DNA from: Schaalia odontolytica | GTDB lineage: Bacteria > Actinomycetota > Actinomycetes > Actinomycetales > Actinomycetaceae | Direction of reading: 5' to 3' | Assembly (NCBI RefSeq): GCF_031191545.1 | Contig: NZ_CP133472.1 | Location: 930,001-994,000 of the forward strand | DNA length: 64,000 nucleotides | Shown: in pieces, positions 50,580 to 60,625 of the stretch | Layout: every line of letters begins with the position of its first letter | Numbering within the stretch: position 1 is the stretch's first letter | The notes under the pieces: model-generated | The model's database searches: none | The model's input: only the letters and a program-made list of their open reading frames with translations | Told to the model about the DNA's origin: nothing | Program-made: the position numbers and the translations under genes

Positions 50580-51530
50580 ATGACGGAATTTCTTTCTCGG
50601 GCGCGCGGCGCCATGGTTGGCCTGGCTGTCGGCGACGCGGTGGGCACCACGAATGAGTTCAAGTGGGCAGGCACCTTCGAGCCGATCACGGACATGGTGG
50701 GCGGCGGCCCCTTCCTCCTGAAGCCCGGGCAGTGGACGGATGACACGTCGATGGCCCTGTGCATCGCGGATTCCCTCCTGGCGAAGGGCCGCTACGACTC
50801 GTTTGACGTGATGGAGCGCTACCAGCGCTGGTTTTCGAAGGGTTATCGTTCGTCGACGGACAGCTGTTTCGACATCGGTGGCCAGGTGCGCGCCGCGCTG
50901 TTCGATTTCGAGCACGATCCGCGTGTGCCTGTGACCGCAGAGCGTACGACCAGCGCGGGTAACGGCGCGATCATGCGCCTGGCACCGGTGGTGATCGCTG
51001 GGTTCCGCTCGCGTTCCCCTCGCGAGGTCGTCGAGACCGCTCGCTTGAGCGCACGCGAGACGCATTATTCCCTCGAGGCCGAGGCCGCCACCGAGGTCTT
51101 CGCCGCCCTGCTGGTTGGCGCGCTGCTGGGCTGGTCCCCGACCCAGCTCATGGACGTGTCCTGGGCGTCGACAGGTGAGCCGTTCGACGAGATGGCCGCG
51201 CGGGTGATCAGCCCGGATCCGCAGGTTCGCGCGTCGTGGGAGGCTGAGACCAGCGGTTACATCGTGAACGGTATTCGCCTGGCGGTGCACGGCCTGCTGG
51301 ATTTCCCTTCCTTCAAGGATGCGACCCTGGCGATCGCCAACATGGGCGGTGACGCGGATACGAACGCCGCGATTTACGGGCAGCTGGGTGGCGCGTTCTA
51401 TGGGATCGAGGCCATCCCGGCCTCGTGGAGGGAGCGCGTGTACCAGGGGGAGGAGATCGACGAGCTGGCGTGTGCCCTCGTGGATCTGCGCCTGGAGGCG
51501 CCGGTGACGCGTTTCGACGAGGACCTGTAG
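50580..51530 (+). CDS. ADP-ribosylglycohydrolase family protein
   Basis: 316 residues. DraG/ARH-type metal-dependent hydrolase removing ADP-ribose from proteins or small molecules. Metal-site motifs: GLAVGDAVGTTNEF, GQWTDDTSMAL (Thr-Asp-Asp) and the C-terminal MGGDADTNAAIYG (G-x-D-x-D-T/S). The target is unknown; no partner ADP-ribosyltransferase is in the window. The ATG at 50580 is chosen because family homology begins there. Confidence 0.9.
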   Translation: MTEFLSRARGAMVGLAVGDAVGTTNEFKWAGTFEPITDMVGGGPFLLKPGQWTDDTSMALCIADSLLAKGRYDSFDVMERYQRWFSKGYRSSTDSCFDIGGQVRAALFDFEHDPRVPVTAERTTSAGNGAIMRLAPVVIAGFRSRSPREVVETARLSARETHYSLEAEAATEVFAALLVGALLGWSPTQLMDVSWASTGEPFDEMAARVISPDPQVRASWEAETSGYIVNGIRLAVHGLLDFPSFKDATLAIANMGGDADTNAAIYGQLGGAFYGIEAIPASWRERVYQGEEIDELACALVDLRLEAPVTRFDEDL

Positions 51531-51794
51531 ACCCAGCGCGCGCCACGCCTGCCGTGCCACGCGTGGCGCACCCTCGCATTGCCGCGACCACAGCAGATCC
51601 CCGACAATGTCGCACGTAAGTCCCCGGCGCTTCTTTCAGCCGTGAGAGTTAAAGCGTTGACATGATGCGATTGTGGGCCGCTCTCAGAAATAGCCCCGAG
51701 GGAGTTGCGTGCACTTTTTGCTGTTGGCCGACTTGCCCGCTACCCCACGCGCCGAAGGGCCGCCGCGTCTGGCCGCGACTAGACTGGCTCCATC

Positions 51795-54700
51795 ATGCCT
51801 GACTCTCGCTCCAGCACGCCTCCGTCCGACCCCAACGCGCGCGGTTCCGGCCCCCACGCGCCTCGACGCGCGAATGGGCAGCGCGGCAACGTCCGAGGAC
51901 GCGGCGGCGCAGTTCGGGAAGGGTTCGCACAGGCATCTCAGGGCTCGCGCGACAAGAGCGACAAGAGCGGTAACAGCAAGAACGGCAAGGGCCGAGGCCA
52001 CAGCGACGCTGATCGGACCGCCACCAACGCCCGCGCTCACCGGGCGGGCCGCCGCCCGCAGCGAGAGCACGCGCGCCCCTTCAGGCCCTTCACGCCCGAG
52101 CAGCTGGCCCAACGCGCGGCCGCGATCCCGGTGATTTCCTTCCCGGACCTGCCGGTGAGCGCTCGCCGCGACGAGATCGCGAGCGCCATCCGTGACCACC
52201 AGGTGGTCATCGTGTCGGGCGAGACGGGCTCGGGCAAGACGACGCAGCTGCCGAAGATCTGCATGCAGCTGGGCCGCGGCGTTGCGGGCATGATCGGGCA
52301 CACCCAGCCGCGCCGGCTCGCGGCGCGCTCGGTCGCGGACCGCATCGCCGACGAGTTGGGCCAGACCGTGGGCCGCGAGCCCGGCCAGGTGGTCGGCTAC
52401 CAGGTGCGTTTCACGGACGAGGTCGGCCCGACGACCCTCGTCAAGCTGATGACGGACGGTATTTTGCTGGCGGAGATCCAGTCGGATCCGATGCTGCGCC
52501 GCTACGACACGCTCATCATCGACGAGGCCCATGAGCGCAGCCTCAACATCGACTTCATCTTGGGTTACGTGGCACGCCTGCTGCCCGCCCGCCCGGACCT
52601 GAAGGTCATCATCACGTCGGCGACGATCGATTCGGATCGTTTCGCCCGCCATTTTGGGACGTGGGAGGGGACACCCGGCTCGGGTCGCCTGCTCGAAGCT
52701 GCTCCCGTCATCGAGGTGTCGGGTCGCACGTACCCGGTGGAGATCCGCTACCGTCCGCTCGGCCCGACGACGCCCTCCTCGTACACGTCCGAGGCGGTCG
52801 CCGAGCAGGCGGAGGAGGCCGGCAGCGAGGACGCCGCTCAGCCTGGTCCAATGCAGCTGGTTCTGGAGGACCCGGACGACGAGCTGGCGACGCTGGGCTA
52901 CGGGATGGGCGAGGACATCGACGTGGAGACGGCGATCTGCCACGCGGTGGACGAGCTGAGCGCGGAGGGCGACGGCGACATTCTGGTCTTCCTGCCGGGC
53001 GAGCGCGACATCCGCGACACGGAGGCGGCCCTCCTCGATCACCTGAAGGGGCGGTCTAGGCGCGCGGGCGACGACAGGGGCGCACGCCCGACCGACATCG
53101 AGATCCTGCCGCTGTACGCGCGACTGACGGCGGCCGAGCAGCATCGCGTGTTCGAGCCGCATAGGCTTCGCCGCGTGGTCCTGGCAACGAACGTTGCGGA
53201 GACATCGCTGACGGTTCCGGGCATCCGCTACGTGATCGATCCGGGTTTGGCGCGCATTTCGCGCTATTCGAACAAGACGAAGGTGCAGCGCCTGCCGATC
53301 GAGCCGGTCAGTCAGGCGAGCGCGAACCAGCGCGCGGGCCGATGCGGCCGCGTCGCGGAGGGCGTGACGATCCGCCTGTTCTCCCAAGCAGACTACGTCT
53401 CGCGTCCGCGCTTCACCGAGCCGGAGATCCTGCGCACCTCCCTGGCCAGCGTCATCTTGCAGATGGCGTCCCTGGGCCTGGGCGCCGTCGAGGACTTCCC
53501 GTTCCTGGATGCTCCGGACCGCCGCTCGGTACGCGACGGCGTGGCCCTCCTCGTGGAGATCGGCGCGCTCGCGCCGGACAGTGGGACGCAGGACGCGGCC
53601 GCGGCCTCGTCCCAGTACAGGCTGACCGGCATCGGCCGGGACCTGGCGCGTCTGCCGATCGACCCGCGTCTGGGGCGCATGCTGCTGGAGGCGCAGCGCC
53701 TGGGCTGCGCCTCGGAGGTGCTCGTCATTGTGGCGGCACTGTCGATCCAGGACGTGCGCGAGCGCCCGGCCGACCATCAGGGCACGGCGGACGCGTCGCA
53801 CGCGCGCCTGGCGGACCCGCATTCGGATTTCATCACCTACCTGAACCTGTGGCGCTACCTAGCGGTTCAGGCGCGCGACCTGTCGGGGTCGGCTTTCCGA
53901 CGCCTGTGCCGGGCGGAGTTTTTCCACTACCTGAGGTGGCGCGAGTGGCGCGACGTGGTCGGCCAGCTGCGCCAGATGGCCCGCATCCTCGGGATCGCCG
54001 CGGGGCCGGTGGGCGAGCCGTCGACGGGCGACGTCGTGGAGGCCGCCCACTTCGGCGGCGCGCAGGACGCGGCCGTTCGCGCGGTCCTGACCTACGGGCA
54101 GGGCCCGGCATCCGTGGATGCGGACCAGCTGCACCGCTCGCTGCTGGTCGGCCTGCTGTCCTACCTGGGGTCGTGGGACGAGACGAAACGCGACTACGAG
54201 GGCGCGCGCGGCACGCACTTCACGATCTGGCCGGGTTCAGGTGTGAGCGGCCACCCCGCCTGGGTGATGACCGCGGAGCTCGTGGAGACCTCGCGCCTGT
54301 TTGCCCGCACGGTGGCCCGCATCCGCCCGGAGTGGGTCGAGCCGGCGGCGGGCGGCCTGCTCAAGCGCTCGTATTCGGAACCGTTCTGGTCGGTCGCGAA
54401 GGGCGCGGCGATGGTCCGCGAGCGCGTGACGCTCTACGGCCTGACACTGGCGGCGGACCGCGAGGTGCTGCTGGGGCGGCTGGGTGAGACGGTCATCGAC
54501 GAGGCCGTGCCCGTCTCCCGCTCTCATGCTCCGCGCGCGGGGTCGCTGGAGGCGCTGGCGGCGGGCTTGGTGTCGGCGTCGAAGGATCCGCTGTCGTCGG
54601 GGTCGTTTGAGCCGCGTCATTTCGAGGAGCTGGCGGCCACCCGCGAGGGGATGAGCGCGCGCGAGCTGGCGCGCGAGATGTTCATTCGCAACGCCCTGGT

Positions 54701-56807
54701 GGATGGTCAGTGGAGGGAGAGGCACGCCTTCCAGCGCCGTAACGAGGCCTTGGTGGAGCAGGCGCGCGAGGTTGAGCGCCGTAGCCGTACCCACGGCCTC
54801 GTGGCGGATGAGCAGGCGCGTTTCCGGTTCTTCGACGATCGTGTCCCCGAGCACGTGACGAGCGCCGCGGCGTTCAACCGCTGGTGGAAGGACGAGCGCC
54901 GGGAGCGTCCGGATCTGCTGATTTATCCGGCGTCACTGCTGATGCCGCGCGAGGCCACGTCCGGCGAGGGTTTCCCGGACCGCTGGCAGTGCGGCGACCT
55001 GTCCCTGGCCCTGAGCTACGAGTTTGCGCCGGGCAGCCCGCGCGACGGCGTATCGATGCGTATTCCGATCGAGGTGCTCGAGCGCGTGAGCGATCAGGGC
55101 ACGGACTGGCTGGTGCCGGGCATGCGAGAGGACCTGCTGACCGAGGCAATCCGCGCGCTGCCCAAGGGTGTGCGTCGCCTCCTGGCACCCGCTCCGGACG
55201 TGGCCGCGTCGGTGGCGCGGTGGATCGAGCAGGCGGGCGATGAGCCGGTCGAGGCGACGCCCGCGCCGGATACGTCTGCCGGGAACGCAAGCAACGCCGG
55301 CGACGAGCCGGATCCTCTGAGCCTGGATGCCGCGATGGGCCGCCTGGCGGCGTGGGGCGCGAGCTCGGGCCGCGTCTCGACGCGTCACTCTCCCAAGAGG
55401 ACGCAGCAGGGGGCTACGCGCAAGGAGGCCCCGTCGCTTGGTGGCGCCGAGGAGGCGACCCGCGTTCCCGCGAAGCCCCGCGCGCTCACCGAGGGCTCCG
55501 TCCTGGAGGCTCTGGCCCACGCGGTGCGCGTCCTGCGCGGCGTGGACCTGAGCGAATCTGACCTGGCGCACGCACGCGCCCACCTGCCCGACCACCTGCT
55601 CATGACCTTCGTTGTCACGGATGCCTCGGGCAAGGAGCTCGGCTCGGGTAAGGACCTAGCCTACCTGCAGCGTCGCCTGGCTACCGACGCGAACAAGGCG
55701 GTGCGCACGGCCGTTCGCGCTGCCCTCGAGGAGGCCGGCGAGAAGCAGGCGCGCAGGAACAAGCGCGGGCGCGGCGCCTCGGATAAGGCCGCGTCGCGCG
55801 GTGGGGAAGACTCCCCCACCTCCAAGGGCGCGCAGTCCGCCCCCGGGAAGGGCGCGCGATCGACCACGGACGCCCCCGCCTCGGCCCCGGCGCCGGCGCC
55901 GGACCAGGCATTCCACGCCGACGAGCTCACGCAGATGCCGACGCTGCCTCGGTCGATCACCCAGACCTCGGGCACGATGACGCTGCGGGCCTTCCCTGCC
56001 CTGGTCCCCCAGGGCAGTGCGTCCGCGCCGGCGGCGGGCGTGCGCGTCATGGCCAGCGCAGCCGAGGCCGACCGCGAGCACCGAGCCGGCCTCGCCCGAC
56101 TGCTCCTGGGCCGCGTAGCCCTGGCGACGAAGCGCATCACGACGCGATGGACGGGCCGCGAGGCCCTCATGCTGGCGGCCTCCCCCTACCCGGACACGGC
56201 CGCCCTGGTCGCGGACGCGCAGCTGGCCTCGGCCCTCTCCCTCGTGGATGAGCTGAGCACCCCCGCCGACGTGCGCGACCCCCAGGCCTTCGAGGCCCTC
56301 GTGATCGCAGCGCGCGACGCGCACGAGGACCGCGTCTACCGGATCCTCTCCCACGTCGTGCGCGCCCTGGAGGCCAGCGCGCAGGCCGATGCAGCCGTGC
56401 GCGCCCACCCGCAGGCGTCCCTGGAGGAGACGACGCGCGACGTCGCCCGGCACGGGCGCACCCTGTTGTACGAGGGTTTCGTGTCGGCCACCCCGGCCTC
56501 GGCCCTACCTCACCTGGGGCGCTACCTGCGCGCCGGGGCCGTGCGCATCGAGCGCGCCGCATCCTCTCCGGGGGCTCTGGGGCGCGACCTGGAGGACATG
56601 GACCGCATCCACCAGGCCGAGGCCGACATCGCCTCGGCGCGCGAGGCCTTGGAACGGCGACCCTACGACGCGCGTAGCGCCGCAGCGCTCACCCAGGCCC
56701 GGTGGATGGCCGAGGAACTGCGCGTCTCCGTGTTCGCCCAGACCCTGGGCACGCCGAACAAGGTCTCCTTCAAGCGCCTGCTCGGCGTGCTCGCGGGGGC
56801 GCGGTGA
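51795..56807 (+). CDS. hrpA: ATP-dependent RNA helicase HrpA
   Basis: 1670 residues, longer than the typical 1,300. DEAH-box helicase of the HrpA group (RNA processing; in E. coli also ribosome-collision rescue). The first 95 residues are a basic, Gly/Ser/Arg-rich low-complexity tail. Motif I GETGSGKTTQLPK (about 140), motif II DEAHERSLN, motif III SATID, motif VI QRAGRCGR, followed by HA2/OB regions and the C-terminal HrpA domain (DUF3418). Extra acidic segments interrupt the helicase core (AEQAEEAGSEDAAQ) and the C-terminal part. TAGACT at 51780 lies nine bases before the ATG. Confidence 0.95.
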   Translation: MPDSRSSTPPSDPNARGSGPHAPRRANGQRGNVRGRGGAVREGFAQASQGSRDKSDKSGNSKNGKGRGHSDADRTATNARAHRAGRRPQREHARPFRPFTPEQLAQRAAAIPVISFPDLPVSARRDEIASAIRDHQVVIVSGETGSGKTTQLPKICMQLGRGVAGMIGHTQPRRLAARSVADRIADELGQTVGREPGQVVGYQVRFTDEVGPTTLVKLMTDGILLAEIQSDPMLRRYDTLIIDEAHERSLNIDFILGYVARLLPARPDLKVIITSATIDSDRFARHFGTWEGTPGSGRLLEAAPVIEVSGRTYPVEIRYRPLGPTTPSSYTSEAVAEQAEEAGSEDAAQPGPMQLVLEDPDDELATLGYGMGEDIDVETAICHAVDELSAEGDGDILVFLPGERDIRDTEAALLDHLKGRSRRAGDDRGARPTDIEILPLYARLTAAEQHRVFEPHRLRRVVLATNVAETSLTVPGIRYVIDPGLARISRYSNKTKVQRLPIEPVSQASANQRAGRCGRVAEGVTIRLFSQADYVSRPRFTEPEILRTSLASVILQMASLGLGAVEDFPFLDAPDRRSVRDGVALLVEIGALAPDSGTQDAAAASSQYRLTGIGRDLARLPIDPRLGRMLLEAQRLGCASEVLVIVAALSIQDVRERPADHQGTADASHARLADPHSDFITYLNLWRYLAVQARDLSGSAFRRLCRAEFFHYLRWREWRDVVGQLRQMARILGIAAGPVGEPSTGDVVEAAHFGGAQDAAVRAVLTYGQGPASVDADQLHRSLLVGLLSYLGSWDETKRDYEGARGTHFTIWPGSGVSGHPAWVMTAELVETSRLFARTVARIRPEWVEPAAGGLLKRSYSEPFWSVAKGAAMVRERVTLYGLTLAADREVLLGRLGETVIDEAVPVSRSHAPRAGSLEALAAGLVSASKDPLSSGSFEPRHFEELAATREGMSARELAREMFIRNALVDGQWRERHAFQRRNEALVEQAREVERRSRTHGLVADEQARFRFFDDRVPEHVTSAAAFNRWWKDERRERPDLLIYPASLLMPREATSGEGFPDRWQCGDLSLALSYEFAPGSPRDGVSMRIPIEVLERVSDQGTDWLVPGMREDLLTEAIRALPKGVRRLLAPAPDVAASVARWIEQAGDEPVEATPAPDTSAGNASNAGDEPDPLSLDAAMGRLAAWGASSGRVSTRHSPKRTQQGATRKEAPSLGGAEEATRVPAKPRALTEGSVLEALAHAVRVLRGVDLSESDLAHARAHLPDHLLMTFVVTDASGKELGSGKDLAYLQRRLATDANKAVRTAVRAALEEAGEKQARRNKRGRGASDKAASRGGEDSPTSKGAQSAPGKGARSTTDAPASAPAPAPDQAFHADELTQMPTLPRSITQTSGTMTLRAFPALVPQGSASAPAAGVRVMASAAEADREHRAGLARLLLGRVALATKRITTRWTGREALMLAASPYPDTAALVADAQLASALSLVDELSTPADVRDPQAFEALVIAARDAHEDRVYRILSHVVRALEASAQADAAVRAHPQASLEETTRDVARHGRTLLYEGFVSATPASALPHLGRYLRAGAVRIERAASSPGALGRDLEDMDRIHQAEADIASAREALERRPYDARSAAALTQARWMAEELRVSVFAQTLGTPNKVSFKRLLGVLAGAR

Positions 56808-57313
56808 ATCGCCAGGAGGCGCGCACCCTCGCGCGTTCCCTCATGGACGCGGCCGGCCTCGCCGAGTGGCGTTTTCGCTTCGACAACGCGAGGCGTCGTG
56901 CCGGGGTGTGCGCGCACGCGACGCGCACCATCAGCCTGTCCGCCCCGCTCACCGACCTGTACGACGAGGGCACGATCCGAGGAGTGATCCTGCACGAGAT
57001 CGCCCACGCTCTCGTCGGCCCGTCCCACGGGCACGACGCCACGTGGAAGCGCGCCGCCCGAGACCTCGGGGCACCCGATTCGGCCCGTCTGCCCTCGTCC
57101 CTGCCATCCCCCGACGCGCCGTGGGTGGGCACGTGCCCGCGCTGCGGGGCCACCCGACGCCTGTACCGGGCGCCGCGCCGCGTCTCCTCCTGCGGGGCGT
57201 GTTCGCGCGCCTTCAACCCCGCGCTGATCCTCACGTGGGAGCGAGAGGGGACCCCGACCTCGCCCGGGCGCGCCTACGAGCGCGAACTAGCCTCGATCCG
57301 CCGACGGCGTTAG
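56804..57313 (+). CDS. SprT-like zinc-ribbon protein
   Basis: 169 residues from GTG 56804, overlapping the hrpA stop codon (GTGA). SprT-type metallopeptidase motif ILHEIAHAL (HExxH), an additional His in GPSHGHD, and a C-terminal zinc ribbon with C-P-R-C-G and C-G-A-C. Relatives include Spartan-type proteases, but bacterial SprT functions are poorly defined. Its coupling to hrpA suggests a nucleic-acid-linked role. Confidence 0.85.
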   Translation: MNRQEARTLARSLMDAAGLAEWRFRFDNARRRAGVCAHATRTISLSAPLTDLYDEGTIRGVILHEIAHALVGPSHGHDATWKRAARDLGAPDSARLPSSLPSPDAPWVGTCPRCGATRRLYRAPRRVSSCGACSRAFNPALILTWEREGTPTSPGRAYERELASIRRRR

Positions 57314-57444
57314 CGTTACCTGTGCCGAGGGGGCGGCGCATGACGTGTCTCTTGCCACGTCACCGTTTTGCAACCCGGGTAGGCGAGCAGACACCCGCCC
57401 GACGGCGATACCCTTGATCCCAACACCCCCGAGAGAAGGAAGCC

Positions 57445-57978
57445 ATGGGTACCATCGCCAGCCCCGACGCCAGCACCGCTCCCGACCGCGAAGTCCTGAC
57501 CTGGGAAGGCTTCGGCGACGCGTCCCGTGAACTCACCCAGCAGGTCGTCGACTCCGGATGGATCCCGGACCTGATCGTCGCCATCGCTCGCGGCGGCCTG
57601 ATCCCCGCCGGCGCCGTCGCCTACGCGATGGACGTCAAGGCCATCGGCACCATGAACGTCGAGTTCTACTCCGGCATCGGCGAGACCCTCGACGAGCCCA
57701 TGCTGCTTCCCCCGCTCATGGACGTCTCCGCGATGGACGGCAAGCGGGTCCTCGTCGTCGACGACGTCGCCGACTCCGGCAAGACCCTCAAGATGGTCAT
57801 GGACCTCATCGACAAGCACGGCCTCTCTCTCGACGGCTCCTCCTCCGTGCGCGTCGAAGCACGCAGCGCGGTTATCTATAAGAAGCCCGTGTCCATCATC
57901 GAGCCCGACTACGTGTGGGCGTACACCGACAAGTGGATCAACTTCCCCTGGTCGACGCTGCCCGTCATCAAGCCATGA
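57445..57978 (+). CDS. Purine-type phosphoribosyltransferase
   Basis: 177 residues with the PRPP-binding motif VLVVDDVADSGKT (about 101-113) and an N-terminal DLIVAIARGGLIPAG loop, close to Gpt/xanthine-type PRTases. The C-terminus has the YVWAYTDKWINFPW stretch typical of this subfamily. Exact base specificity is open. AAGGAAG ribosome site. Its stop overlaps the start of the next gene (ATGA). Confidence 0.85.
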   Translation: MGTIASPDASTAPDREVLTWEGFGDASRELTQQVVDSGWIPDLIVAIARGGLIPAGAVAYAMDVKAIGTMNVEFYSGIGETLDEPMLLPPLMDVSAMDGKRVLVVDDVADSGKTLKMVMDLIDKHGLSLDGSSSVRVEARSAVIYKKPVSIIEPDYVWAYTDKWINFPWSTLPVIKP

Positions 57979-58664
57979 CTTCCTCTCGGGCGGGCTCGGA
58001 CCGGTACGCTGTTGCCGGAGCGCCCGGGCGCGCCCAGGCCTCGTCGATCACCCACCGTATCGTCGAGGCCGTCGCCCAGCGCGCCCGCAGCGGCGACCCC
58101 GTGCGTGTGCTGGGCCTGACCGGCCCTCCCGGGACCGGCAAGACGACGATCGCCGCCGAGCTGGCCGCCGCCCTGCCCGAGGCCGGTATCCCGGTCGCGG
58201 GCCTGGCACCCATGGATGGCTTCCACATGTCCAACGCGGTGTTGGCCGCGCGCGGCATCGCCGACCACAAGGGCGCGCCCGACACCTTCGACGTCGGCGG
58301 CTACGTGGCCCTGCTGGGGCGCGTACGGCGCGCAGACGGTGTGGTCCTGGCCCCCGACTACCGGCGCGACCTGCACGAACCGGTCGCCGCATCCCTGCCC
58401 GTCGAGGTCGACGGCGTCGTCATCACCGAGGGCAACTACCTGGGCCTCGAACTGCCAGGCTGGGCGGACGTGCGCGGCCTCATCGACCTGCTCGTTTTCA
58501 TTGAGACACCCTTCGAGGAGCTGGCCTCGCGCCTCATCGATCGACACGTCAGCTGTGGGCGCGACCGCGCGGACGCGGCCCACTGGGTGCGCACGGTAGA
58601 CGCGGCGAACATGGCCCTCGTTGAACGCACGAAGGAGCGCGCGAACCTCGTCTTGTCGCTGTAG
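57975..58664 (+). CDS. Nucleoside/pantothenate-kinase-like P-loop protein
   Basis: 229 residues. P-loop GLTGPPGTGKTT (about 46-57), MDGFHMSN, the APDYRRDLHEPVA region, ITEGNYLGL and the lid Arg cluster SRLIDRHVSCGRDRADA. This set is shared by uridine-kinase/PanK-like kinases of actinobacteria, including fructose- and nucleoside-specific members. Coupling to the PRTase favours a nucleoside or nucleotide substrate; that is inference. Confidence 0.8.
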   Translation: MTSSRAGSDRYAVAGAPGRAQASSITHRIVEAVAQRARSGDPVRVLGLTGPPGTGKTTIAAELAAALPEAGIPVAGLAPMDGFHMSNAVLAARGIADHKGAPDTFDVGGYVALLGRVRRADGVVLAPDYRRDLHEPVAASLPVEVDGVVITEGNYLGLELPGWADVRGLIDLLVFIETPFEELASRLIDRHVSCGRDRADAAHWVRTVDAANMALVERTKERANLVLSL

Positions 58665-58739
58665 GGATGCGCGTGCGATGTCTGCCGTGCGTGTTCTCGC
58701 CGATCCACCCTCTGTCGTGCACAACCACCCCTTACAAAG

Positions 58740-58753
58740 TAAGGTGAACCTAT
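58740..58753 (+). promoter_or_regulatory. Possible DtxR/IdeR-like half-site at the ccdA-thioredoxin start
   Basis: TAAGGTGAACCTAT overlaps the ribosome site and start codon and resembles part of the iron box (AGGT-x-A-x-CCT). A small CTTAC-AAA-GTAAG palindrome precedes it. A weak match that could be chance. Confidence 0.2.
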
Positions 58754-60092
58754 GTTCCTCTTGCTTGGCCTTCTCGGTGGCTTCATCACGGGCATTTCCC
58801 CGTGCATCCTTCCCGTCCTGCCCGCGCTGTTCCTGGGGGCTGCCAGCGGCAGCGATTCGACGCGCACAGGGAGAGGGACTTCCTCCGAAGCCGGCCAGGC
58901 GGGCCCGGATCCGTCACTGTTCCGACTCGCCCCGGGTGTGAACCTCGGCGGCGAGAGCGCGACCCGCGCGCAGGCGGCGGTCAAGGCCGACGGCTCCGAG
59001 TCGGTGACCCGTCGCCCCGTGCTCATCGTCTTGGGCCTGGTGACCTCTTTCCTTCTGATCACGGTGGCGGGGTCGGCCCTGTTGAGCCTCCTGCACCTTC
59101 CGCAGACTCTGATCCGCTGGACAGGTATCGTCCTGCTGGCGGCCGTGGGAATCGGCATGATCGTCCCGAAGGTCATGGAGGTGTTGGAACGCCCCTTCGC
59201 ACGCCTGGCTCCCCGAACGACGGGAAACAGCGCCGGATTTGGCCTCGGCCTCGTCCTGGGCGCGGTCTTCGTGCCCTGCGCGGGTCCGGTGCTGACCTCG
59301 ATCATCGTTGCCTCTAACTCGGGCCAGATCACGTGGCACGTCATTGGGCTGGCGGTGTCCTTCGCGGTGGGCGTGTCGATCCCCCTTCTGATTGTCGCTC
59401 TCGCCGGTTCGGGCGTCGCTGCCCGCTTCCTCAAGACCCGTCAACGTCCCCTGCGAATCGCCGCTGGCGTCGCGATGATCGCACTCGCACTGGGCATCGC
59501 GACGGACGCTCCCGCTGCCCTGCAGCGGATGGTTCCGGACTACACCGCCTCGCTCCAGGCGGGCACGGAGGGCGCCTGCGAGGACGGCGCGTGCGAGCCC
59601 GAACACGAGGTCCAGGCGAGCACCGACTTCGCGCAGTGCGCGCGCAGCGGGGCGAAGGATTGCGGCACCCTCCCCGCGATCGGCGCCTCGGAGTGGCTCA
59701 ACTCCCTGGGAGAGCCTCACGGCACGGTGACCCTCGTCGACTTTTGGTCGAGTTCGTGCGTCAACTGCGCGCGCGAGATTCCCGAGATCGAGCGCATCTA
59801 CGAGAAGTACAAGGACGCTGGCCTCGTTGTGATCGGCGTACACTCCCCGCAGCAGGCCCACGAGCGCGAAGCGTCCGTCGTCAGTGGCGCCGTGTCCCGT
59901 CTGGGCATCACCTACCCGGTGGCGCTGGACCCCGAGCTGGAGGCCTTCCAGGCGTACGGCGCAAACGCGTGGCCGACCCACTACCTGGCGGGGCCTGACG
60001 GGCAGCTGCGCTCGATGGGCAGGGGAACCTCGGGCCTCGAGGACCAGATTCGGGCGCTACTGACCGAGGCCGGGGCGAGTCTTCCCGACTAG
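58752..60092 (+). CDS. CcdA-thioredoxin fusion (DipZ-like)
   Basis: 446 residues: a membrane CcdA/DsbD-beta domain (about 1-250) with redox Cys in ISPCILP and VPCAGP, then an exported thioredoxin-like domain (about 290-446) with active site SSCVNC. It carries electrons from cytoplasmic thioredoxin to extracytoplasmic disulfide or cytochrome-maturation partners. Mycobacterial DipZ has the same plan plus a C-terminal carbohydrate-binding domain, which is absent here. A loop of about 45 polar residues interrupts the first helix pair. AAGGTGA ribosome site. Its TAG stop shares the palindrome CTAG with the convergent phosphatase gene. Confidence 0.9.
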   Translation: MFLLLGLLGGFITGISPCILPVLPALFLGAASGSDSTRTGRGTSSEAGQAGPDPSLFRLAPGVNLGGESATRAQAAVKADGSESVTRRPVLIVLGLVTSFLLITVAGSALLSLLHLPQTLIRWTGIVLLAAVGIGMIVPKVMEVLERPFARLAPRTTGNSAGFGLGLVLGAVFVPCAGPVLTSIIVASNSGQITWHVIGLAVSFAVGVSIPLLIVALAGSGVAARFLKTRQRPLRIAAGVAMIALALGIATDAPAALQRMVPDYTASLQAGTEGACEDGACEPEHEVQASTDFAQCARSGAKDCGTLPAIGASEWLNSLGEPHGTVTLVDFWSSSCVNCAREIPEIERIYEKYKDAGLVVIGVHSPQQAHEREASVVSGAVSRLGITYPVALDPELEAFQAYGANAWPTHYLAGPDGQLRSMGRGTSGLEDQIRALLTEAGASLPD

Positions 60093-60625
60093 GAGCGCAG
60101 CACGCCCTGCGACACGAAGGAAAGCAAGCGGGGCGTGACCCGCTCGATCACTTCGCGGGTGTCGACAAAGTCCTGGTGGCCTCCGTACCAAGGATCGGGG
60201 ACATCCCCGCTTCCCTCGGGGTCAAAGTCCCTGTACAGGCAGATGAGCGGTCCACGGTCATGCCCATCGCTCCCGGCGGCAGCGCTACTGCGGTAAGCAG
60301 TTCCAGCGCGGTTCGCGAGGCGCTGCAGAGCGCTCAGGTGTCGGCCAGTCATTGCCAGGACAAGGTCCCACTGGTCCAGCTCCGCGGCGCTGACCTGGCG
60401 CGCACGATGGTCGGGAACGTCATATCCGGCATCGCGCAGGACCCGTGCGGCCCGAGGGTCGATGGGGTTCCCACGTTCCTCGTCTGAGACTCCAGCGCTG
60501 TCAACGACGATGCGGATACCGGCTTGAGCGGCGCTCTGTTCGGCGATGGCGTGGGCCATAGTGGAGCGGCAGATGTTGCCGGTACACACCATGAGGATTC
60601 GGGTGGGGCGATCGTTGGTGTTCAT
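60089..60625 (-). CDS. Low-molecular-weight protein tyrosine phosphatase
   Basis: 178 residues. Catalytic P-loop VCTGNICRS (C-x5-R, about residues 14-22) and the general-acid Asp in DPWYGG near the C-terminus. Could be a tyrosine phosphatase (PtpA/Wzb type) or an arsenate-reductase relative; the DP-Y region favours the phosphatase. Starts inside the mtnN stop (ATGA) with GAGG upstream. Confidence 0.9.
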   Translation of the reverse strand: MNTNDRPTRILMVCTGNICRSTMAHAIAEQSAAQAGIRIVVDSAGVSDEERGNPIDPRAARVLRDAGYDVPDHRARQVSAAELDQWDLVLAMTGRHLSALQRLANRAGTAYRSSAAAGSDGHDRGPLICLYRDFDPEGSGDVPDPWYGGHQDFVDTREVIERVTPRLLSFVSQGVLRS